Program-made: the position numbers and the translations under genes
Source: JBCBKZ01 sp039026975
Lineage (GTDB): Bacteria; Bacteroidota; Bacteroidia; J057
Reading direction: 5' to 3'
Assembly (NCBI GenBank): GCA_039026975.1
Contig: JBCCLI010000211.1
Location: 1 to 11,011, forward strand
Length of the DNA stretch: 11,011 nucleotides
Notes under the pieces: generated by a model
Database searches by the model: none
What the model was told of the DNA's origin: nothing
The model's input: the letters and a program-made list of their open reading frames with translations, nothing else
Shown here: positions 1 to 8,300 of the stretch, in pieces
Position numbering within the stretch: position 1 is the first letter of the stretch
Layout of the letters: the number at the start of each line of letters is the position of its first letter

Positions 1-888
1 AGCCTTGCTACTTTTCAGCCAGAGCGACTGAGTATTTATCAGTTCATCAGAGATCATCAAGGGGAGTTTAGCGTAGCGAGGATGTGTCGTCTATTTGAGC
101 TTAGCAGGAGTAGTTTTTATGATTCTGCCAAGCTTGTGCAGAAAACAGACCTGTTGCTCAAGGAAGAACTAAGGAAAGTATTCTGGTTTCACAAACGCCG
201 ATATGGTGCCAGACGATTAGCACCAGAACTCAGGGATATGGGCTTTCAGATAGGCAGAGCGAAGGCACGTAGGCTTATGCAAGAGCTTGGTCTTAAGGCT
301 ATTCAGCCTAGATCATTTGTTCCTAAGACTACTCAGTCTCCTTCTCATTTTACTAGGAGTACCAATTTACTTCTGAGGAGAAAGTTCCCAAGCAGTATCA
401 ATGAAGTTTGGGTAGGAGACATAACTTATTTGCCATTGGAGAAAGGTCAATGGGCGTATTTAAGTGTCTGGATGGATCTCTACAGCCGTTTCATTGTTGG
501 ATGGAAAGTAGCAAATCACATGAGGAAAGAGCTGGTCCTTGAGAGCTTTGAGATGGCATGGATAAGAAGAAATCCTGGTGCTGATTTGATCCTACATTCT
601 GATGGAGGAAGTCAGTATGCAGCAAAGGAATTCAGAGAAAGTATCTCAAGATTATCTGTCTTGCAGAGTATGACTAGGAAAGACAATCATTACGATAATG
701 CCTTCATAGAATCTCATTTTAGCAGGCTGAAAGCAGAGCTATTAGAGGGAGGATTATTCCGAAATATTGAGGATGCCCAAAGAGAGGTATTTGACTATAT
801 TGAGGCGTATTACAATACGATTCGCAGGCATTCTGCCATAGGCTATATGAGTCCTATGAAATTTGAAAACAAATTATTTTTGGAATGA
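1..888 (+). CDS. IS3-family transposase, OrfB/catalytic part, 5'-partial
   Basis: This is the integrase-like catalytic protein that carries out strand cleavage and transfer for the surrounding insertion sequence. Counting from the ATG at 82, the DDE triad is D113 (in GDITY), D174 (in HSDGGSQY) and E210 (in DNAFIESHF), with the D174-E210 spacing of 35 residues that is characteristic of IS3/retroviral integrases. The HxxRRYGARRL segment near residues 37-46 is the usual helix-turn-helix-like region preceding the rve core. The frame stays open upstream of 82 to the window edge, encoding SLATFQPERLSIYQF and so on, which resembles the usual OrfB N-terminus. The ATG at 82 is therefore probably internal. 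In IS3 elements OrfB is normally made as an OrfA-OrfB fusion by -1 frameshifting, but OrfA and any slippery site are outside the window. No stop or frameshift interrupts the visible part, so it may be active. Confidence 0.95.
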   Translation, partial: SLATFQPERLSIYQFIRDHQGEFSVARMCRLFELSRSSFYDSAKLVQKTDLLLKEELRKVFWFHKRRYGARRLAPELRDMGFQIGRAKARRLMQELGLKAIQPRSFVPKTTQSPSHFTRSTNLLLRRKFPSSINEVWVGDITYLPLEKGQWAYLSVWMDLYSRFIVGWKVANHMRKELVLESFEMAWIRRNPGADLILHSDGGSQYAAKEFRESISRLSVLQSMTRKDNHYDNAFIESHFSRLKAELLEGGLFRNIEDAQREVFDYIEAYYNTIRRHSAIGYMSPMKFENKLFLE

Positions 889-889
889 A

Positions 890-915
890 CTGTCCGGCTA
901 AATCAGACCACCTCA
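890..915. repeat. Right terminal inverted repeat of the IS3-family element
   Basis: Read from the outside in (minus strand), the sequence begins TGAGGTGGTCTGATTTAGCC and continues GGACAG, with the terminal TG (CA on the plus strand) typical of IS3-family ends. It starts just after the transposase stop codon. Similarity of gene A to its paralogues stops exactly at its outer edge. The partner inverted repeat is outside the window, so the inner limit is approximate. Confidence 0.75.
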
Positions 916-916
916 C

Positions 917-1396
917 CCCTCCATTAATGTTTGACCTATTATTTGTAAAATTACAATTAGATATCTTTGAAAACCCTCCAGCAATATATACCGCGCCTCC
1001 ATTACCATTGACTTGATTGTCTTGAAATATGACATTTTGGATTGTGAGATTACTATTGTTCCCAGCAATTCCTGCTCCTTGGCCTGCGGTAAAATGTTCT
1101 GAGATATTCTGAGAGAAATTACAGTTAGAAATATTTATTTCACTCCAAAAACTGTGAATTCCTGCTCCTTGTCTGGCAAAGTTATTATTGAAAAAGCAAT
1201 TCGAAATAGACGAGCTATCATAATGGCAATAAATCCCTCCTCCTGAATAAGCAGCTGTATTTTTAGAGAATAAGCAATTCTGTACTTTAGCACTACTTCT
1301 ATCAAGGATTAATCCTCCTCCACTTACCATAGGATTATTGTTAGCTACTTCATAAAGTGGGGAATTCGCTGAGGAAATCGTAAAGCCGTTTATGCT
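917..1396 (-). repeat. Beta-helix rung array of gene A (about six rungs, cut short)
   Basis: Counting from the ATG at 1918, glycine turns fall at residues 200-202, 226-228, 251-253, 281-283, 307-308 and 333-334, a spacing of about 26 residues (78 bp). Cys recurs at residues 215, 241, 266 and 322, two positions before or next to the hydrophobic strand residue. The array stops in mid-rung at the IS junction. Confidence 0.8.
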
Positions 1397-1973
1397 AGTC
1401 GTAGAATCACAATTCAGCATTCTTACAACAGTAAAAGAATTGTCAGTGGAATCTGTTTCTATCCCTACATTCCCACTCAGAACAGTATTGTTCAGGGAAA
1501 ATAGGTTGACTGAGTCGGTTTGGCGTTCAGTGATTTCCAATTCATGTCCCTTGAATCCGCCATACAACCTGACTCCACTTTTGATATCAAAGAAGATAGA
1601 TTTTTGGTCTTCTGTACAGGGATTACACTTTGTAGGCTTATAAATCCCACTTGCTACCCATATTTCATCTCCATATTCAGCTTCAGAGAGAGCCTTCTGA
1701 AGATCAGTGAATGCATCATTCCAACTTAATCCTGTATTCGCGCCATTTGCATCATCATTGACAAAAATTATTTCTTGTGCCTTACACAGACCTGTACTGA
1801 AAAATAGGGTGAATCCTAGAATAGTTAGTAGATAGTTATATCTACAATAAGCGTGGTTAGTATACATGTCTTTAAAAAGTCTTGCTATGTGAACATTTTT
1901 CAGATTAAGAATGTTCATCGAGTAGATTACGGTTTCCGCTTAGAATCTTAGGAAATAAAATTAGGTGAGTATT

Positions 1974-4900
1974 TTATCTAATCACCATTAATGGTTTAGT
2001 AACTAAGTAGTGAGACTTTGTAGAAACTACTAAAAGGTAAATACCATTTTCTAGGTTCTTCAAATCAATCTCTTGTCCGATTTGTAGTTCTTGATTTAGT
2101 AATTCCTTCCCATTCATATCCAGAACTTTAACACTTACCTCATTCGTTTGATCTTTAGACCAGGTAACAGATACTTTATCTTTGGTTGGATTAGGATAAA
2201 TACGAATATGATTTAAGTCTCTGTTCTCTGTAATACTTGTTACTAATGAAAGAGGAAAGGCCTGGGCTTGATAAACTTGTTTGGTAATAGCATCTTGTAA
2301 AAAGACGATTAATTGAAAATCATCAGGTCTATTATTAACTAAGACGGACAGGAGATTTTCTTCTACGAAAGGATTAAATGTAGTTTTTTCTCCTTCCATC
2401 CAATTAGCCTTACTTAGCCCAGCCGGATCAGGAAAAGATTTTGTAAATAGATTTTTCAGGGTATCTCCTTGAGAGATAGCTCCCTTTTCTACCAAAACAG
2501 TCTGAATGTTTATCTCCCGAGAAAAGGGTTTGAGGGCAGTGATTTGCAAAGGATATTGATCAGCAGGAAAGAACTCAACTTTAAAGGGGGCTTCAACCAG
2601 TGACAAAGAATCTATCTCTGGGTAGGAGACCAAAGAAGGGGGATCATAAAAAGCTTGTCCATCCAATATGAGGGTATTTGTTTCTCTTCTTCCATAGAAA
2701 TTATTTCTGCTTTCAACTTCAGTTGAAGCTGCAAAAAGAGGGTAGGTGATAGTTAATAGTTCATCATCAAACTGCTTCTGTAGTTCGGAGTAGGTGTTGG
2801 CTAAATCCCGCGCATTCTGAAAAAAGAGTTCTCCCAATACATTCTTTTGATAATCAGATATGGATAAATTATCAATAGCGAATCCATTGAATCCATCAAC
2901 GGGATTAACAAATTCAAAACTTCTGAAGACTAATCTTAGTCTCAGGTTCTCTATTTTTAGCTCATCTGGTAACCTATGGATCGCTTTTTTCCAGCCATTA
3001 GTTTGCCCTGTCCACCCTAGCTGTTGAGAGCTATCCTGATCTGCAGGATTAGCTAGAATCGTAGCAGAATTAAACCAACTTCTTCCTGTTGAGTCAGAAC
3101 CGAGAGTGTTCCAGGACTCCCCTCTATCAATAGAATACTGCATGACAGCTCCATCAATCTCCCTCTCCATATCAGCCCAGTAATCAAAAGAAAGCGTAGG
3201 ATTTTGAGTGCCTGCTAAGTCTATACAGGGACTATAAAGCCAGGTATGTGTGTTAGCTTCATACTTTCCAGATAGGTTGGTCATGAGGACTTTTTGACCA
3301 TCAGAAGCAAAATTAATACGAGAGTCATTCGGTTCTCCCCATTGCCAAAGGGGAGAGGAAAGTTCTGCCTGCCAAGTCGGATCTTTTTCAAAGATATCTT
3401 CATAGGGTAGTTTGGTAATTTTAGGGATTACCCACAACCTGCCATGACTTACTTGATCATCAGGATTATTCCCATTTTGAACAGCAGTTCCCTCTGCTGT
3501 TCGAAGAATATCATAAAACCCTGGCTTAAGAGAGGATTTTACTTTTAATCCTTTTATTCGAATGGTATTCGGAGTGGTGGTATAGATTCTGTTGTAAACT
3601 AAGTGAACTTGATTGCCTCTAACAAAGGCCTCTTTTCTTTCTAGACCTTCTCCTGAAAATTTAAAAATTACATCATCAGCATTGACATCAATATTTTCTG
3701 GTATAGAGAGTACAACAGACTGATTAATACCTATAGGCCAGGCACCTCCGGTGCTATCTGATAAGATGATCTCTCCAATAGAAAAGAAGGCTTCATCGTT
3801 TTCACATAATTGAGCCAATTCTTGAGAGACATACGTTTCCTGGTATTCAAATGCACCAATGTCAATATTATCAGATTTAGAACCGATAACCCTGGAATAA
3901 CCTCTCTGGTCCACTAGAGCTTGATTGGAAGAGATAGGAGGCCCTCTTCCAATGGCAGGACTACCAGGAAGTAGGGCTAGCGTGGGTGTCAATCCTCCGT
4001 TTTTTTTAAGTGAATCTAATCTCGGATCGATCGGATTACCTGAACTCCCTAAGATATCTGAAGACAATGGGAGGAAGTTTGATCCTTGTGGATCTCCAAG
4101 AAGATTGTATCCCAAAGAAATAATCTCACTATTAGTTCCCAGAAGATCTGGAGAAGAGTTCGCAATATTTTTAGAAATAATCGATCCCCGGATAGTAGTC
4201 TTTTTAGATGTTACAAGTACGCCTCCTCCCGAAGAAGATGATATGTTTTGGTAAATAGTACAAAAATTAATATTTAATGTTCCATTATTGGAATTTATTG
4301 CCCCTCCATTTCCTGCAAAATTTTTATGAAAAGTGCAGAGTCTTAAAATCTCATTACCACTTTCACTATTAATGCCTCCTCCAACTATTTGAGCTTCATT
4401 TTGTAATAATGATGTGTTAAGAATTTGGACTAAGCCTTCTTGATTATTTACTCCACCTCCTATTTGGGCACTATTGTTTTTTACCACGCATGTGTTAAGG
4501 ATTAGTTCCGAAGCTTTGTTAAAAATAGCACCTCCACCTTGATTTGATTTGTTCTTTGTCAAACAAGAATGCTTTAAGCTTGCAAGGCTGTTATTAACTA
4601 GTAGAATTGCACCTCCTTGAATAAAGGAATGATTTTCTTGGAAGTAGCAGTTCTCTATAGTTACATTACTTCTATTTAAATACAATGCCCCTCCATAGTA
4701 GGATCTATTGGCTCTAATTTTACAATTTTTGATCTTTAATACTTGATTATTTAGAAAAAGACCACCACCACTGTTTAAGGAAGATCTAAAGTAGGGGTCG
4801 TAATTGCTATTTCCACTACTGATTATTACTCCATCTATTTGAGTAGATGTATCAACCCCAGATGATTTTATTATCGTAAAACTGTTATCAGCAAAATAGT

Positions 4901-5306
4901 TCGGGACTCCAATATCTCCTGAAAGTATAGTAGGATGTTCAACGAAAAGACTAAATGTATCTATTTTTCTTTGAATGGTATGGCTTTCGTCTCCGTTGAA
5001 TCCGCCATACACTTTTACTCCATTAGGAATAGTAAAAGTAACCTCTCGATCATCTTCTGAGCATGGATAACAATTAATGGGTTTGTAGACTCCCTTAGCA
5101 ATCCATACTTGATCACCACTTTCTGCAGATAGTAATGCTTCATGTAGATTTTTAAAGGCATCCTCCCATTTGAGACCGTTATTGTATCCAGTAGCGTCAT
5201 TATCAACAAAGATTATCTTTTGAGCAAAGACCCCATTAATTTGGAGGATTGAGAATAAAATAATAGTCTTAATTGCAGAAAGGTAGAGGTTGATTAGTGC
5301 ATTCAT
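1974..5306 (-). CDS. T9SS-secreted beta-helix surface protein, short-helix paralogue (gene B)
   Basis: Predicted secreted or cell-surface protein of 1110 aa; adhesion is an inference from its architecture. Modules in order: a signal peptide at residues 1-28 (GVFA|QK); a cap to about 150 with YKPINCYPC; a parallel beta-helix at about 155-385 with eight glycine turns at 25-26-residue spacing and FxxN motifs; a choice-of-anchor-Q-like junction at 397-488 (GYNLLGD, NGGLTPTLALLPGSPAIG, DQRGYSR, DIGAFEYQ); a beta-sandwich segment at about 495-628; a MAM/jelly-roll-like domain at 634-818 (LSFDYWADM, YSIDRGESWNTLG, GFAIDNLSI); an Omp28-like region without cysteines at about 820-1020; and a T9SS type A sorting domain at about 1033-1110 (RIYPNPTKDKV, VLDMNGKEL, LENGIYLLVV). 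The ATG at 5306 is chosen because it directly precedes the signal peptide. It lies 81 bp after gene C and 55 bp before gene A's longest frame. No enzyme active site was recognised. Confidence 0.92.
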   Translation of the reverse strand: MNALINLYLSAIKTIILFSILQINGVFAQKIIFVDNDATGYNNGLKWEDAFKNLHEALLSAESGDQVWIAKGVYKPINCYPCSEDDREVTFTIPNGVKVYGGFNGDESHTIQRKIDTFSLFVEHPTILSGDIGVPNYFADNSFTIIKSSGVDTSTQIDGVIISSGNSNYDPYFRSSLNSGGGLFLNNQVLKIKNCKIRANRSYYGGALYLNRSNVTIENCYFQENHSFIQGGAILLVNNSLASLKHSCLTKNKSNQGGGAIFNKASELILNTCVVKNNSAQIGGGVNNQEGLVQILNTSLLQNEAQIVGGGINSESGNEILRLCTFHKNFAGNGGAINSNNGTLNINFCTIYQNISSSSGGGVLVTSKKTTIRGSIISKNIANSSPDLLGTNSEIISLGYNLLGDPQGSNFLPLSSDILGSSGNPIDPRLDSLKKNGGLTPTLALLPGSPAIGRGPPISSNQALVDQRGYSRVIGSKSDNIDIGAFEYQETYVSQELAQLCENDEAFFSIGEIILSDSTGGAWPIGINQSVVLSIPENIDVNADDVIFKFSGEGLERKEAFVRGNQVHLVYNRIYTTTPNTIRIKGLKVKSSLKPGFYDILRTAEGTAVQNGNNPDDQVSHGRLWVIPKITKLPYEDIFEKDPTWQAELSSPLWQWGEPNDSRINFASDGQKVLMTNLSGKYEANTHTWLYSPCIDLAGTQNPTLSFDYWADMEREIDGAVMQYSIDRGESWNTLGSDSTGRSWFNSATILANPADQDSSQQLGWTGQTNGWKKAIHRLPDELKIENLRLRLVFRSFEFVNPVDGFNGFAIDNLSISDYQKNVLGELFFQNARDLANTYSELQKQFDDELLTITYPLFAASTEVESRNNFYGRRETNTLILDGQAFYDPPSLVSYPEIDSLSLVEAPFKVEFFPADQYPLQITALKPFSREINIQTVLVEKGAISQGDTLKNLFTKSFPDPAGLSKANWMEGEKTTFNPFVEENLLSVLVNNRPDDFQLIVFLQDAITKQVYQAQAFPLSLVTSITENRDLNHIRIYPNPTKDKVSVTWSKDQTNEVSVKVLDMNGKELLNQELQIGQEIDLKNLENGIYLLVVSTKSHYLVTKPLMVIR
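1977..4064 (-). repeat. Conserved C-terminal module of gene B, paralogous to gene C
   Basis: This segment encodes residues 415-1110, from SSDILG to the C-terminus, and aligns nearly without length change with residues 891-1588 of gene C (696 versus 698 aa). Long identical peptides such as LSFDYWADM, GFYDILR, EGTAVQNGNN and RETNTLILDGQ are shared. Nucleotide similarity is visible by eye, for example around 3180-3300 against 6600-6720. The conserved tail contrasts with the divergent helix. Confidence 0.85.
4152..4844 (-). repeat. Beta-helix rung array of gene B (about eight rungs of 26 aa)
   Basis: Glycine turns occur at residues 179-182, 205-206, 231-232, 257-259, 283-285, 309-311, 334-335 and 360-362, an almost invariant 26-residue (78 bp) period. 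Each rung has roughly the form N-C/S-x-[F/I/V]-x-x-N followed six to eight residues later by GG[A/G][I/V]. The rungs are divergent at DNA level, so this is an old protein repeat and not a recent tandem duplication. Confidence 0.85.
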
Positions 5307-5387
5307 GGACAGAAAGATTTATATAGATATTTTCAACCCAACTAAAATTTCGCTGTGATGGGAATACTCTTAGTATACTCAAAGGTG

Positions 5388-8300
5388 TCATCTATTGACT
5401 ATAAGTTTTTTTACTACAGAACTTCCTCTGTCTGTTGAAATTTTCAAGAGATATATCCCTTCTGGTAAGTCCTCGAGGTTTATTGCATATTTATTTGTCA
5501 GTCTTTTTTTCAAAAGTAATTTTCCCTGCAGATCCAGAATATTTACTTCTAAATTTAGTGCCAGTGAAGAAAGTGTTGAAACGAATACTTCTTCAGAAGC
5601 TGGATTAGGGAATAGCTTGAAATTTTCTTGTTTAAACAGAGCCTGATTACTAACAATTAGTGGTATTGGTAGTATCTCTGCCTGGTAGATTCTTTTTGAG
5701 CCAAGTCCTTGGATAAATACGATATGATAAAATTTATCAGGATAGTTTAAGTATCTATTAGAAGGAGGGGGAATCATCGAATTTTCCCACATAAAAGAAA
5801 ATGTACGTGTTTCATTGATAGACCAATTACTGATACTTATCCCAGCTGCATCAGGGATAAATTTTCTTACCACATTCTTGACGGTTTCTCCTTGTAGGAG
5901 GGCTTCTTTTTCTACGATTCCCACTTGGACTACTACTTCCTCATTAATAGGCTGAATGGAAGTAATATGAAAGTTAGTAGAATCACTGGTGAAGAAATCA
6001 AGCTCGAATGGTACTACTTCTAAAGAAAGAGAATCTATGTCTGGATACGAGACCAGGGATGGGGGATCATAAAATGATTGACCATCGAGAATGAGGGTAT
6101 TAGTCTCTCTTTTTCCATAGAAGTTGCTCCTGCTATCAATCTCTGTAGTCGCTTCAGAAAGAGGATAAGAAATGGTAAGCAGTTCATCGTTAAACTGCTC
6201 TTCCAATTGGGTGAAGGTACTTTCTAAATCATCAGCGTTTTGAACAAAGAATTCAGCCAGGACATTCTTTTGATAATCAGAGATAGAAAGGTTATCCATA
6301 GCAAAACCATTGAATCCATCTATTGGGTTAACAAAATCCCCGCTTTTGAATACTAGTCTAAACCTACTACTGACCTGTCTAAGCCCATTGGGGAGCCTGT
6401 GTATGGCTTTCCGCCATTCATCAGTAACTCCAGTCCACCCTAAGCGCTGTGTACTATCTTGATTAGCTGGATTAGATACAATAGAAGAAGAATTGTACCA
6501 GCTTCTTCCTGTAGAATCAGATCCCAGGGTCTTCCATGAATTCCCTCTATCTAGGGAGTATTGCATGACTACCCCATCGATTTGACTTTCCATATCAGCC
6601 CAGTAATCGAAAGAAAGAGTAGGATTTTGAGTGCCACTTAAGTTTACACAAGGACTGTAGAGCCATGTTCGCGTATTAGCTTCATAATTTCCAGATAGAT
6701 TGGTCATGAAAACCTTTTGACCTTCAGAGGCGGAATTAATTCGAGTATCATTAGGTTCTCCCCATTGCCACAAATTGGAAGAGAGTTCTGCCTGCCAGAT
6801 GGCTTCTTCTTCAAAAGAATCATCATAAGGTAACCCTTTAACGGAAGGTAATACCCAAATCCTACCATGGCTGACCCTATCGGATAAGTTATTACCGTTT
6901 TGAACAGCAGTTCCCTCCTCAGACCTGAGAATATCATAAAACCCTGGCGCAAGGGTGGTTTTTAGTTTTAGACCTTTGATCCTGATGCTATTGGAAGTAG
7001 TAGTATAGGATCTATTGTAGGTTATATGAAGCTGATTATTCGAGATAAAAGCATCTACTTTTTCAATCCCTTCTCCAGAGAATTCAATCTCCATCTCATC
7101 ATCCTGGACTTCTACATTTTCAGGAAGGTTAAGAACCAGGATTTGATTGGAATCTATTGGCCAGGCTCCACCAGTACTATCAGTAAGAACTATATCAGCA
7201 AGGGGAATGAAAGCCGAATCATCTTTACAAAATTGTGTGATATCCCGATCGATATGAGATTCTTGGTACTCAAAAGCCCCAATATCAATGGAATCATTTT
7301 TAGAACCAAGAACGCGGGAATAACCACGTTGATCAGTTAAAATTTCAGTAGAGCTAATAGGTTCCCCTCTTCCAATAGCTGGACTTCCTGGAAATAAAGA
7401 TAAGGTTGGAATTGGTCCACCGTTATCAGCAAGAACACTTAGTAATGGGTTTACGGAAGAGGAAGTGCTTCCCAATATGTCAGAATCAGCAAAAAGAATT
7501 CTTGAACCTGTTGTATCACTTATAAGATTATATCCATGAGAGAGCAGTGTACCTTCAAAGTTTAGAACTAAATTTGGAAGCGATCTTCTGGAAAAGTTAT
7601 TAATTATACTACCCTTGATTATCATTGAATCCCTTATGCAGATATCAGATCTTTTTGACGTAAGTGTATCGAAAAGTACAGTTGAGTTGAATAATGTTGT
7701 TTTCCCTAGACTAGATGATATATTTCCCCCATTAAAATCAGAGAAATTTCGGAATAACGTAGATGAGCTAATATCTACGGTTCCTTCCATATTGTAGATT
7801 CCTCCTCCAGAAAATCTGCTACTATTTTGGTCTATTAACGAAAATCGAATATCAGAAGAACTATTAAAAGTATTTAATATTCCCCCTCCATTAAAAGATG
7901 TTGAAGAATTCCCACTTATTCGGGTATAAAAAATAGTTAGCTTGTTATTGTCTGTATTCGTTATTCCTCCTCCACTGTCATCGGCTTGATTATTTCTTAT
8001 CTGACTCAATTCGACATTGAGAACTCCTCTTCCTGAATAAATAGCTCCTCCACTTACAAATGCCAGGTTATCTTCTAGAATTGAGTTTTTAACAAGACTA
8101 ATACTGTTAAAATTGAAAATCCCTGCTCCAAAATTAGATTGATTTAAAAAAAATCTACAGGAATCCCATTCAATATTATTTTCTTCGACATATGCAGCTC
8201 CTCCAGAATTCTCTGACTTATTTTCACTAAATGAAACATTTACGAACTTAGCAATACTTTCTCCAGCATATATTGCTCCTCCAAACTTTGCTAAATTTTT

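Larger units (their letters stand above)
1..915 (+). mobile_element. IS3-family insertion sequence, right-hand part (left end outside window)
   Basis: The segment holds an IS3-type DDE transposase reading frame that is open from the left edge and ends at 888. It is followed by an IS3-like terminal sequence whose outer end, read inward, starts TGAGGTGGTCTGATTTAGCC. The boundary at 915 is supported independently: from 916 rightwards, the minus strand encodes gene A beta-helix sequence that matches its paralogues, whereas left of 916 that similarity stops. The C run at 916-919 would be the 3-4 bp target duplication typical of IS3 elements, but the left copy lies outside the window. Subgroup assignment is not possible from this part alone. 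Confidence 0.88.
854..1867 (-). pseudogene. 5' fragment of a T9SS-type beta-helix surface protein, truncated by the IS (gene A)
   Basis: Same family as genes B and C. The frame is open from an ATG at 1918, but the ATG at 1867 gives a 30-residue signal peptide like those of the paralogues (hydrophobic LLTILGFTLFF, cleavage after CKA, mature start QEIIF). I therefore prefer 1867; 1918 would leave a very long n-region. The cap matches gene C closely, sharing GDEIWVASGIYKPTKCNPC. About six beta-helix rungs follow, with GGG, GAG or GGA turns and a recurring SNCxF motif. The reading frame crosses the IS boundary at 916/915 inside a glycine run. The last 20 residues (VRWSDLAG onward) are encoded by IS DNA, and the stop at 854-856 overlaps the transposase gene antisense. 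The fragment has lost the rest of the helix, the MAM-like domain and the T9SS sorting domain, so any product should be stranded in the periplasm or degraded. Its 3' half should lie left of the IS. Confidence 0.88.

Noticed and set aside
1392..1729. Plus-strand open frames of about 70-85 codons opposite gene A
   Set aside because: They lie wholly antisense to the conserved cap of gene A, whose protein sequence matches its paralogues. They show no recognisable domain or start context.
1780..1800. Lipobox at GLCK in the gene A signal peptide
   Set aside because: The residue before Cys is Leu, not Gly, Ala or Ser. The paralogues have ordinary signal peptidase I sites at the same place, followed by Gln.
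3925..4254. 109-codon plus-strand open frame opposite gene B
   Set aside because: It is antisense to the choice-of-anchor-Q junction. Its Pro/Gly-rich composition is the mirror of the Gly/Pro-rich coding strand, and several similar frames opposite gene C have the same origin.
5307..5387. Terminator or promoter between genes C and B
   Set aside because: Only a 5-bp stem with a 3-nt loop (5364-5376) was found, without a U-tract, and no clear TAnnTTTG element. Read-through from C to B is at least as likely.
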